In this document: one piece after another, positions 10,401-20,100 of the stretch
Numbering within the stretch: position 1 is the first letter of the stretch
How the letters are laid out: each line of letters opens with the position of its first letter
Made by a program: the position numbers and the translations under genes
NCBI GenBank assembly: GCA_010015745.1
Contig: ML978327.1
Location: 1 to 49,123 of the forward strand
Length of the DNA: 49,123 nt
Origin: Setomelanomma holmii
Lineage: Eukaryota > Ascomycota > Dothideomycetes > Pleosporales > Phaeosphaeriaceae
Reading direction: 5' to 3'
Notes under the pieces: generated by a model
What the model was told of the DNA's origin: nothing
What the model saw: only the letters and a program-made list of their open reading frames with translations
Databases searched by the model: none

Positions 10401-11325
10401 AGCAGATGGAACAGTCTCCTCTTCAGCTTGCTCAGCAGTAACGATGCCATCCATGATGTATTCATGCAAATCCTGATCAGGGAGCTCAATAACGAAATGA
10501 ATCGTGTACAACACCACGTCGAAGCTGCTCTCGGATGCGAAGCTAGGTCGAAGGGGCAGCTTGTGACTCTTGCTTTGAGCAGCAGCTTCAAAATTGGTCT
10601 TCTCTTACTCCTTGGAGAATTGGCCGCGGTGGTCGAGACTGCAAGGGTTGAAGCGTCCGTTGGCCAGCAGCTCCTTGTGCATCATTCTGACGCTTGTTGC
10701 GTCGGCAATCAATCGCAATACGACCTGGCTCTCCGCATTTATGACATGTGCGCTTGTCGATTTTATTTCCTTGCGAAGAGCTTGTTGGCTGTTTTCTCGG
10801 CTGAGAGCTCGGTTGAGGTGAAGATGGTGGACGGATGGGAAGTTTCATGCCAGCATTACCCGGGTATGGCGGACTGGGCTGAGGCGGCGTTTTACCTGAT
10901 CCTTGGAACTTGCGGGGTATAAAGCCTTGGGCATACGGATTGAAGCCAGTTGGCGTTCCCTGCACAGGTGCTCCAGGTGGAGGTTTGCGTGAACGGTCAC
11001 TCGATTTGCCTAGAGTGGGCTGCTGAGACTGCTGCTCATAAGGATCTGAGAACCGAGTGGGGAAAGGGCTCCCACCGCGACTACCTCGAGCACTCGCACC
11101 GCGATTAAATTGTTGACCTGCACCGCGGCCACTGCGAGAACTATCACCACGCCCACCACCGCGACCTCGAACATCACCGCTTAAAACCTGAGACTGACTT
11201 GTTCGGCGACCTGGGGGGTAGTTTGGACAGTATCTTCGCTCGTGTATATCCGATGGACATTTCCCACATTGTCGCCAGCAATTAGACTCAAAGTGGTTTC
11301 CGCCACAATTGAAGCATTCTACCAT
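7499..11325 (-). CDS. Argonaute (PIWI-domain) protein with N-terminal CCHC knuckles and RGG region; two apparent frameshifts
   Basis: Read on the minus strand, exons are joined by introns at 10608-10560, 9586-9537, 9276-9229 (GC-AG), 9022-8967 and 8357-8307 (48-56 bp). Order: CFNCGGNHFESNC and CGKCPSDIHERRYC zinc knuckles, an RG/RGG-rich stretch, a third knuckle CHKCGEPGRIAIDC (His replaced by Arg), Argonaute N domain (LPLRPSF...), linker RPMLNVSTAATAFYKP, PAZ (to about 9330), MID, and PIWI with GGDVTHP, the glutamate region YQEGGTE, YYRDGVGD and FYLQSHTPVQGT. All slicer residues (D, E, D, H) therefore appear present. The natural end PWHAKLNDTIFWM, typical of fungal Argonautes, is reached at 7499 only if one extra T in the run at 7841-7844 is ignored. 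A second shift lies between about 9180 and 9143 (before WNM). Unshifted, the frame stops near 7755. Expected role: guide-RNA-dependent silencing (QDE-2 type). Sequencing error or recent inactivation are both possible. Confidence 0.9.
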
Positions 11326-12210
11326 GGTGATGAGGCTTCAGAAGCAGCGTTCTTCAAGATATCAGCAATGAAATGCGACTATCCCGCCGGAAAGATGAGA
11401 GAAGATGGATGAAAGGCCCGAGACAGGAAGCTTGAAGATCTTATATCGTGCCGATCGCCATTCTTCAGAAGCACAGTTTGTGCCTGCTATTTACCCTAGA
11501 GCCGTATCAGCAATCTTAAAACACCATTCATTGCTGTCTTTATCCAAATAGTTGTCAAGGTGTGTTCTAGGAAGCTTCAGTGTTTTCCTGCATCGGAAGT
11601 TGTACGCTCAATTTCAAGCCGATTACGACTGTCACGCTTGTCGCTTGCGTGCGAGATTTCCTGGTATTGGTGCTTGATAGAACAATCCGCACTCAAGATG
11701 AGGTTATGCGCTTGACCTGCTTCGAGCGATGAATTTGGGTGGTCTAAGGCAAGCATGCTGTATTGACGGCGCAGGTCGGTGAGAAGACTAGCCAAGCTTC
11801 TCGATTGAACAGTAGTATATGCCACAAGATTAGAAATCTTGAGCTTCTGATCATATTGTGAGGAGCATGCATAGCGTATTGCCCCGCAGTCACAATGTTA
11901 GTGGCAAGTTCAGTATCTGATGATGCGGAGGAAGGAAGGATGATGGCAATGGGACACCGGACGATTGAAGTTTAAAGTTCAAAGTACTCATTAACCAGTT
12001 ACGGCTACCCTCCTGCCTTTTCTAGCAGGTACACAGAAACCACATAGATGTCCAACTTGACACGGGAGACTCGAGACCAAGTCCAATATTTGAGATCGTA
12101 ACACCTTGCATCGGGGCTAAACCCATGTTCGGCGCGTGACTCCCTCGCTCGATCTCCCGGCTTCTGGAGCACTCAACCTTTAATCCTTTCTCTCACATGC
12201 CAACCTCGTC
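11326..12210. other. Region upstream of Argonaute and downstream of the BRCT gene
   Basis: Nearly 900 bases without a supportable gene. The Argonaute ATG at 11325 has a good context (ATCACCATGG), so its promoter lies here. A weak minus-strand open frame at 11577-11825 has no family resemblance and is treated as chance. Confidence 0.35.
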
Positions 12211-13950
12211 TCACTCCCTATCGCGTAGAAACGCCCTGGCCTTCTTTACCATACCTCCATAGCCTCCAGCATGGGTCGGCCGTTGTCCTGCGCTTGTCCA
12301 TCTTCCGTGAGCGTCCGTCTTCGGCTTTCCCGTGGCACAATTGAACAAAGGCTTGTTGTAGTTCGGCTTCTTGACCTTCTCCGCACCCTTCTTCTTCCTC
12401 TCTGCCTCATCTTTTGCTTCTTTTCTCCTGTGCTCCGCCTCTTCCCTCTCTCGCTGCGTCGCGATGTCACGCTGAATACTCGATCCGACAATACCCCTAC
12501 CCAACATCTCCTCCAAGCCGGGCAAATTCCACTCATTCCTCGCGTATCCATCTTCTGCATCACCCAAGATCACAAGTTGGCTACCGCCCTGTTTCAGTCC
12601 AGCTTCTTGTACCCTCAAACCGACAGGCAAACCGAGAGACGGTCGAGCGTATGTATAAGGCTCAATGTCGAGCCTCTTGGCGCGCGCTTTTTGCACAGAT
12701 TTATCCTCGTCGAATCGCTCTTCCCACGAGAGGAGGGTCATATCGCGGAACGCGTGACGAAAGGCGCGCCATGCGGTACTGAAGGGTGAGTCCATGGGAC
12801 AGAGGAGTGTCTTATAGGGCTGTGCTGCCACTGGGGACTCAGGAGTAGCAAGCTTCTGGAGGCGAGCGGCTTCTATTTGAGAATTGGTGGTTGGTGTGGC
12901 GGAATTGGTCGAATTGGACGTTGATTGGTTTTGTCTGAATGCATCATTGCCCTGCTTGAGGAACTGGAGCAATGAGTTCCGAATCTTCGCATCGGGCAGA
13001 CCCGCGTTCTCTGGTGGCGAGTTCCCACCCGGTGGTACATACTGTGCGAAGGTGCAATACGAGTGTGGCGTGGTGTGGCTCTCGAGGACACTGAGCTTAT
13101 ATCTTGTGATGGTGTTGAGAGCGGGATCGTTGCGAAGCAGCGTAATATTGTACTCGAAGCCGGTAGAATCGAGGTAGTAGTGGTAAAGATCTTTCAGAGA
13201 AGGTTTCTTAGCTTGTGGTTGAGGAGAGGTAGGAGCTTTCGTGGCAAAAGTGGAAGATGCGGGTGAAGCGGTCTTTGACGAGAGTCTAACCGGAGAAACC
13301 GAGGAAGGCGGTGTCGGAAGCGGAGCCAAAGAAATGCAATCGGGATCGGGAGCCTCATCTTCAATCTCGATGGGAGCTTGCGCAGATCCAGGCTTCTTGG
13401 CAGCCTTCGCCGCCTTCTCCGCCGCCTCCTTCGCCTTGCGCTCCGCTCTCCGTCCTATCAGATCATCTTTCGCCGACATATAAGGAGTGTTGATCTGATC
13501 GGCGAAGAAGAAGCTCCTCGACTTCTTGGGCTTGGGTTCCTGGGGAAGCTTCACTGACATACCTGATCCCGTGAGCTCTCTGATCTTCTGGCACCCTTCC
13601 AGGAACTTCTTACCATCAGCCATCGTGCCCAGCTTCTTTAGCTGCCTCTTCCTCTTCTTGTCTGACTTGATGGACTCCCATGTGTACTTCTTCTCGGACA
13701 GCCTCCTCTTGATTTGTAACGAGTCTTCCAACCAATCGTAGCTGACTATGTAGATATTGAGCTCGGCAGCTTTCATGACGGGGTCGGTGACTTTCTTCCA
13801 GGCATCTCTGCTGGCGATGAGGTGTGTTACGTTCCTGTTGACACGCGCGGCCCATTTTCCGCCATGTGCATCGACCCACTTCTTGATGTTGATCGGCCCA
13901 GCGGGGAGGGTGCCAGTTACGGCAACGACGCATTTAGATAAGACACCCAT
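12211..13950 (-). CDS. BRCT-domain protein with WGR-like region
   Basis: Single exon, 579 residues. Residues 1-85 form a BRCT domain (KCVVAVTGTLPAGP, HGGKWAARVNRNVTHLIA, conserved Trp in YDWLEDSL). Residues 165-195 are a Lys/Ala/Glu-rich helix (ERKAKEAAEKAAKAAKK), followed by a Pro/Ser-rich linker. From about 262 to 440 a WGR-like pattern is visible: DLYHYYLDSTGFEYNITLLR, a YKLSVLES strand, and a later AWRAFRHAFRDMTLLSWEERF that resembles the FxxxFxxKTxxxW helix of PARP WGR domains. The C-terminal 80 residues are a basic coiled region. Fungal PARPs carry BRCT and WGR domains, but no PARP catalytic domain is present, so this could be a nuclear DNA-damage adaptor; that role is inferred. The BRCT call is strong, the WGR call moderate. 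Confidence 0.8.
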   Translation of the reverse strand: MGVLSKCVVAVTGTLPAGPINIKKWVDAHGGKWAARVNRNVTHLIASRDAWKKVTDPVMKAAELNIYIVSYDWLEDSLQIKRRLSEKKYTWESIKSDKKRKRQLKKLGTMADGKKFLEGCQKIRELTGSGMSVKLPQEPKPKKSRSFFFADQINTPYMSAKDDLIGRRAERKAKEAAEKAAKAAKKPGSAQAPIEIEDEAPDPDCISLAPLPTPPSSVSPVRLSSKTASPASSTFATKAPTSPQPQAKKPSLKDLYHYYLDSTGFEYNITLLRNDPALNTITRYKLSVLESHTTPHSYCTFAQYVPPGGNSPPENAGLPDAKIRNSLLQFLKQGNDAFRQNQSTSNSTNSATPTTNSQIEAARLQKLATPESPVAAQPYKTLLCPMDSPFSTAWRAFRHAFRDMTLLSWEERFDEDKSVQKARAKRLDIEPYTYARPSLGLPVGLRVQEAGLKQGGSQLVILGDAEDGYARNEWNLPGLEEMLGRGIVGSSIQRDIATQREREEAEHRRKEAKDEAERKKKGAEKVKKPNYNKPLFNCATGKPKTDAHGRWTSAGQRPTHAGGYGGMVKKARAFLRDRE

Positions 13951-14397
13951 GATGGGCGGTCAACCAAGGCGGCTGTGGCTGTTGTTGACCAAGTTGTAGG
14001 TATGTGGGAGTAGTGTCAATGATGAGCAATTCCACAATTGTGGATCGGGCACGAGAAAAGCCCTTATATACGGTACCAGGAGCGCTTGAACATGCGTGCC
14101 GCTACGTTGTCTTACTTTCAGGTGACAGACAGTAGTCGAGGTAATATCGCGTTCAAACGGGCCGTGCAGCTACTATCCGCAGGTAAGAGAGCGGTGGACA
14201 CCTGCGATTGCAAGCTCGTCCACGATGCCGTGCCGAATCTCAGGAGTCAGGGAGGCGCACAAGAGGAAACGATGAAATACTCACTGCGACCGTATCTCAA
14301 ACGACAGGAATGAAATCGATGTTGTAGTACGGTGTTGGTTTCTGGAAAATGTGGCATCCGTATCGCGGATCCCCTTTTTGGACATCCTGTTTGACTT
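13951..14397. other. Intergenic region between BRCT gene and trpC
   Basis: About 450 bases containing the BRCT-gene promoter and the 3' region of the tryptophan gene. No other gene, RNA or repeat is recognised. Confidence 0.35.
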
Positions 14398-16707
14398 CTA
14401 ACCTTTGACCGCTTTAATAAATGCTCGGATCTTATCCAAGCTCTGCCGTCCATCTTCTTCTACACCACTGCTTACATCGACGCCCTTGACACGATCTCGA
14501 TATGTCTCCAGGGCAGACAAAACGCTCGAGACGTTGTCGGGGTTGAGACCTCCAGCTAGTATGACTTTGACACCATCGTCTTTTGCGAGGACATCCTTGA
14601 CATCCGATAGGTCTAGCTGTTGGCCCGAACCCCCTGATCCGGCGTCCAGAAGAGGCAGCGCATGGTAGCCTCGAGAGCCAATACCATTGTGGTTAGGGTT
14701 GAACGCCTTTAGCACAGGCACAGGTATAAGCTTGGCCCACTCTACGGGCTCTTGGCCGTGAAGCTGCACGATGTCCAGATTCAATAGACGCTGTTGCTCG
14801 AGCACGTATTCGAGGGACTGATTGCGGAAGACACCTACGAGTAGCGCACGGTCATCAGATGAGACGAAGCGGTTTGCGCCGTGTTCGAAATAGTCAGAAG
14901 CGGTCAATGGGTCAGACAACAGCGATGACTTGGAAATTTGTGGTTTCTTAGTGTTGTGAACCGCTTCGGAGATGGCCAGCGCGACTTCTGCTGTGACAGT
15001 CCTCTTGGTGCCAGGCGCTAATATCATGCCAATGAGGTCTGCGCCTGCTTCTATGGCCACTCTTGCAGCCTCGGCGCTGCGTGTGCCACAGATTTTGACC
15101 AATGTGGTCAAGTTTGCTTGTGAGCTCTTCGTGGATGAGCCACCTAGCAGCTCTGAGATGAATTGTTCTGTGTTGGAGGCACGCATAAGTGCTTCGCCGA
15201 CCAAAACGGCACCGACGCCGCTCTGAATATATGGCTCGACATCCTTCGGCCCTGCAATTCCACTCAAGGCGCAAAGAATGGTATCTTTGGGCACCATGCT
15301 GATCAGGCGATTCGTGGTTTCCATGTCGACCTCGAAGCTCACCAAATTACGGTTGTTGACGCCAATGACCTTGGAACCAAGCTTCACGGCGATTTCCATC
15401 TCTTCAACGTTCTGGACTTCAACCAGCGGCTCCATGCCCAGCGAAAGCGAGTAATCGTAAAGTTGTTTAAGATGCGCCTCCTCCAACATCTTCACGATCA
15501 GCAGAACAGTATCAGCACCCGCCAGCCTGGCTTCCAGGATCTGGTACTCGTCGAAGATGAACTCCTTCCGCAATACTGCCGGCCGATTGGGCATACCCTC
15601 CAGACTATGTCGCACAGCTTTGAGGTCATCGATGCTGCCCTTGAACCACTCAGGCTCAGTCAAAACAGATATTGTGCTGGCGCCGGCTTTCGCGTATTTG
15701 CGGGCTTGAGCTGGTGCGCATGTTAATAACGAAATTATTCCTTTTGAAGGCGACGCTCGCTTAATCTCGGACATCAGTGCGAGTCGGTAAGGCGATTGCT
15801 TGAGACGAGTCGGGAAGTCGATCTGCGGTGGTGCGAGATTGAGGTCGTAGGATGCCTGTAAATCACTCGGCCGCTGAGAAGGAATCTTTTTCTGCTCCGC
15901 AACAGCTACTCTGCGATGATCATAGATCTTATCAAGTATCGATGTTTGCTTGTCTTTTTGGGGCCCGTTCGTCGTACCGTTGGCAGCGCCGATGGCTTTG
16001 GCGTGGGCCTCTTTTGACAATCGTTCATTCTCAGCCCAGGTACCGCCCTGCATGCGTAGGAAGTTCCTCATCATGACTCGCCCTTCCTCTGTCAATATAC
16101 TCTCTGGATGGAATTGTACACCCTCAATAACATATTCTTTGTGGCGGACTCCCATGATGACCTCTTTGACATCGGTATCCGGATTGGCGGGGATGGTGGA
16201 GGTGACCTCGAGACAGTCTGGCAGCGTGCCGTAGGTGCCAGCAAGCGAGTGGTACCGGGTGACTGGGACGCTCTGAGGAACGCCTTCGTAGACGCCCTTG
16301 CCGTCGTGCTTGAGCGGCGAAGTCTTTCCATGCAGAATTTGTCCCGTCACATCCACAGTGCCACCGAAGCTGTAGTACATGCACTGGGCCCCCATGCATA
16401 CACCCAGGATTGGAATCTTGCCACTGAAGTGCTTGATCGCATCGTTGCTGATGCCAGCATCTTTTGCAGGATGTCCTGGGCCTGGACTCAGGACCAATTG
16501 TGTTGGGTTCTTTGCGATTATTTCGTCGACGGTAATCTCGTCGTTGCGATATACGGTCACGTTTGCGCCTTCGAAGACGAGGTATTGGTACACGTTCCAA
16601 GTGAAGGAATCGTAGTTGTCTATAAGGATAACATTCGAGGCAGTGGGGATCGGCGGAGAGGGGTCGGGGTGGCGAGGAGAGTGGTCGATTAGCTCGAGTG
16701 AAGGCAT
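14398..16707 (-). CDS. trpC: Trifunctional tryptophan biosynthesis protein (GATase / IGPS / PRAI)
   Basis: Single exon, 769 residues, the full length of the fungal TrpC fusion. Residues 25-215 are the class I glutamine amidotransferase of anthranilate synthase: VILIDNYDSFTWN, SPGPGHP, nucleophile Cys104 in LGVCMGAQ, and His200/Glu202 in QFHPES. Residues about 255-515 are indole-3-glycerol-phosphate synthase (MSEIKRASPSKG, VLRKEFIFDEYQI, VIGVNNRNL). Residues about 540-765 are phosphoribosylanthranilate isomerase (VKICGTRSAEAA, QLHGQEP, LAGGLNPDNV, VDVSSGVE). It supplies ammonia to the anthranilate synthase large subunit (encoded elsewhere) and catalyses two later steps of tryptophan synthesis in the cytosol. 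All catalytic motifs looked for are intact. It is divergently arranged with NUP188, sharing a 430-bp intergenic region. Confidence 0.97.
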   Translation of the reverse strand: MPSLELIDHSPRHPDPSPPIPTASNVILIDNYDSFTWNVYQYLVFEGANVTVYRNDEITVDEIIAKNPTQLVLSPGPGHPAKDAGISNDAIKHFSGKIPILGVCMGAQCMYYSFGGTVDVTGQILHGKTSPLKHDGKGVYEGVPQSVPVTRYHSLAGTYGTLPDCLEVTSTIPANPDTDVKEVIMGVRHKEYVIEGVQFHPESILTEEGRVMMRNFLRMQGGTWAENERLSKEAHAKAIGAANGTTNGPQKDKQTSILDKIYDHRRVAVAEQKKIPSQRPSDLQASYDLNLAPPQIDFPTRLKQSPYRLALMSEIKRASPSKGIISLLTCAPAQARKYAKAGASTISVLTEPEWFKGSIDDLKAVRHSLEGMPNRPAVLRKEFIFDEYQILEARLAGADTVLLIVKMLEEAHLKQLYDYSLSLGMEPLVEVQNVEEMEIAVKLGSKVIGVNNRNLVSFEVDMETTNRLISMVPKDTILCALSGIAGPKDVEPYIQSGVGAVLVGEALMRASNTEQFISELLGGSSTKSSQANLTTLVKICGTRSAEAARVAIEAGADLIGMILAPGTKRTVTAEVALAISEAVHNTKKPQISKSSLLSDPLTASDYFEHGANRFVSSDDRALLVGVFRNQSLEYVLEQQRLLNLDIVQLHGQEPVEWAKLIPVPVLKAFNPNHNGIGSRGYHALPLLDAGSGGSGQQLDLSDVKDVLAKDDGVKVILAGGLNPDNVSSVLSALETYRDRVKGVDVSSGVEEDGRQSLDKIRAFIKAVKG

Positions 16708-17138
16708 GTTGTGGTGGAGGAGTAGAGGGTGTGGAAGATTCTTAGATGTGATACCCGCCTTTGAGGTACGTTTCCGGCTTCAATAGCCCTTGCTGAAAAC
16801 CCCGCTACGATCGCTGCCAGTGGCAATTGAGAGCAAGTCAGCTGTATAGAATGGTCGATTCAATTTCAATGAAGCGTATGGAGTAGGACAATGCCACAGC
16901 GAACGCCCGCGTTCCTGCGGGGTGAGTCAAGCTGGTAATTAATTGCGGAGGTGTCGGACTTTAGCGTGGCTAGTGCTTGTGGCGCAAACAGCACCAGCCA
17001 CAGACTAGCGCTCGTCTTTCATCGACGCGACTTTGAAGACATGCAAGCCAAACATTTCGACCGTCTCAAACCCGCGCCCTTCACCCTCTTCATGGCCTTT
17101 GGCTAGCTGCACCTCATATCGCGCACTGCAGCGCAACC
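16708..17138. promoter_or_regulatory. Divergent promoter region of trpC (-) and NUP188 (+)
   Basis: A 431-base gap between two divergently transcribed start codons. No gene is present. No unambiguous TGACTCA-type Gcn4/CpcA site was found by eye; GTGAGTCAAG near 16921 is only a partial match. Function as a shared promoter is inferred from geometry. Confidence 0.4.
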
Positions 17139-20100
17139 ATGGCCACGACTCAATCGCCGGAACTGGACCTGTCCAAGTGCTTCAAAGGCGAGCAGCAGCT
17201 CGTGTATGTTTACCTGACTGCACAGTAGAGTAATAATATGGCTGACAAGAACAGGACGTGGGACATCGCATACCGCGCCCTCTGCGACCCTGAGACCGCA
17301 TCGAAGAGCGAATCCCTGCGCGCCTTCCTCACCTCCAACAAAAACTCGCAGATTCTCAGCAGACCGTGGAAGCCGTTCGCCGACCCGTCGCCGCAAGAGA
17401 AGAGCAAGTTCGATGCAAAGACTGCGCCGATCAGTGTCACGCCATCGCAGAATGGACACTATAGTCTAGACGAAATTAAGGAAGATGCTCTGTGGCTGTC
17501 GAGGGAGGCGCAGATCTCAGAGTATGCCGCGCTGCAACTGGTTGCGCAAGAGTGGCAGAGTAGACCGATAGTCCAGCTGCTGAGCGGTCTCACTGAAGAG
17601 GAGGCGCTCAGTGTCCAAGAGGCCGCTGGAATTGCCAACCTCGGTGCATCGACATTCGTCCCAAACTCGTCCATCCTCTCGAGCCCGCTCATCACCAAAG
17701 TCACGCAATTCGATACGCAAGACCAGCGACGGCTGCGCCTCATCGATCTCTACCACTCGACATGCGCATCGATCATTCGTATCAGTCAGCTTCTTGTTTC
17801 GTGGGGCTCCGTTCCTCAGCTACGGAGTCAGACGATATATGGAAATGACTACCATAATGTGGGTGCAGGCTGGATCGAAGAGCTCGGCCAAAACATTGCT
17901 GCGGCGCAGAGTGGAAAGGGTTCTGCTTCGCCCGGTGCGAAAGCTCTCGATGAGTGCCTCCAGGCGGCGCAGAAGAGGTGTGAATTACTGGCAAATGGCT
18001 ATGGATGGAATGTGAATGAGTCGATTGTTGAGCCCGCTTCAGAAAGATGGGTCGTTGCTCAGACCACAGAGCTTCTGCACATATTCCATCTTGCCCTCGC
18101 CCACTCAGACGTCATAGTCAAGGGCTTTCTGCCGGCTGCTACCATCGAAGACTGGCTCAAGTTCTTCCTGCATAATGGCTTCTTCCGCGACTTTCCTACA
18201 GTGAGCATGCTCGAATCTGTGAACATGTACTGGCGCTAATGAATGTGTAGGTCACCCCACGCCAGGAGCCGATCGTCCCCGTCATCCAGCTCCTGACATC
18301 CCTCGTGTCTCTCTCTATCCTCAAAGTAGATCTTATCATCAATGATCTCGAATCCGGCGACTTCAAGAGTTGGGATCGCTCAACCTACGTATTGAACACT
18401 AGTGTTGTAGCCGACATTACGACTTTATTTGGAGATGCAAAGCAGCTTGGTCCGAGCCCGGCAACACCACCTCTCTTCGCTTGGGCGATCCTAACATGGA
18501 AGCTCACCAGTCGTGCCAGCTATGAGGACCAAGAGCGCGAACGTGCCATCGAAGCGTCGAGTGCCTCCAACGTATCTGATCCAGCTCCTTCTGCGCTAGA
18601 AGAGCCAGCGCTTGCGGTCACACGACTCGATTCGCACGAACTGTTCGAAAATACCGTACCGTACCAATATCTTGCCGAGGCTGGCTCCAAAGATGGGGTC
18701 CTGGCTATCGTCACACAATTGGTCGAGACGGCCCTGCCTGCTTTCGGAACGTATGTTGATCAGGTGTCAAGAGATCGCATAAGGCTTCTCTTCCTTCAGC
18801 TCATTCGTGCCGCTCTCGGCAGCGACATTGCAGGCTACAGCCCTGACCTGATAGTCACTACCTACACCATATTAGCTGGCGATAGGACCTTCCGGCCATG
18901 GGTGGATGAAGATGCATCACGCCAGGCTGACCCAGTCGTTTCATATTTCCTTGAGGATGAGTATGTTCTGAGGCCACTACTGCTCAACGAAGCCCAACTA
19001 CGATATCCCTACGAGACGACGCCATTTCTCAAATTCTGCAGCGCCTTGACTCGGGGTGATAATGCCATCCAGAGTGGCGTGCCGACGTTTGTGGACAAGC
19101 TGACAAACTCAACTCAGCTCATGCAGCGGTTACCTGATGGCTTTCGAGGATACGCACTGACTAGGGAGGAAGAAAACGCCAATTGGGTCGAGCTTACTGC
19201 TCCACTACCTCTTTTCTCATCAGGCTCTACATCAAGATTTGGTGGGCAGCGGCGCTTGTTGACATCAGGTCGACCAAGTCAGACCAACAGCTTGCTGGAG
19301 ATACCTCCTGGTACGGAAGGCATTATCGTCGACGATAGCAATCCGCCTTATGTTGCAGTCTGGAATTACCAACATTCGACGTTGACGTACCTTGTACAAG
19401 TGCTTTCAACATACCCAGTGGGAAGCAACACAGTCGAGCTTACTACGCAAGCGCCTGCGGCTCGAGAAAGCGTGCTCGAGATTATTGGGTTGTTTGCCGA
19501 TCTGATACACTCCTCGCTGCAGTCGTGTGAAGGAACATGCTCGCCTGAACTTCTAGAAGCATTGAGTATCGGCGTGAGTGGAGGCCAAGACACCATTAGT
19601 GTGATACTTGCAATTTTCGAAGAAGAATTATTACGGCTTCGCGAGGAGCCAAGCAATGAGGCTTCATTGGAGCTTTTGGTCAATTGCACTCATTTCTTAG
19701 AAGCTCTAGCAATCGTTTTGCCTCAGAGAGTATGGCCATGGCTAGCAAGAAGCCGACTGTTAGAAGGTGACGGGAACGGTGGCAGCTTGGCAGCCGTACT
19801 CAGCAGCACAGAGATGATCCTTGGACGGTATGACTTCCTCATCGGATGTATTCGACTATACAAGGCGCTGGTGACGGATGCAGTTGAGCGGTCTGTGGCT
19901 CGAAAAACTCCTAGCAGAGCGCTCAGTCGCTTCAACGCTACGACTCCCTCGGAGAGCGGCACGTCTGATAAGGTTATGAGCACAACGCTCTTCACATTCG
20001 GCCGGACGTTGGCAAGCGTGTATGAGAGCTCACTGAGCTGGAAATATACTCGTGCTGAACATCGTCCGGAGATCAACGTTGCAGTCTGCGATGTTTTTAC

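Noticed and set aside
15163..15726. Plus-strand open frame of 187 codons
   Set aside because: It is antisense to the IGPS/PRAI part of the tryptophan gene and has no family features; a shadow of the real gene.
16108..16692. Plus-strand open frame of 194 codons
   Set aside because: Antisense shadow of the glutamine amidotransferase domain.
17238..18305. Two separate genes instead of one NUP188
   Set aside because: The 50-bp segment at 18201-18250 has donor and acceptor signals and its removal joins two halves of a continuous Nup188 pattern.
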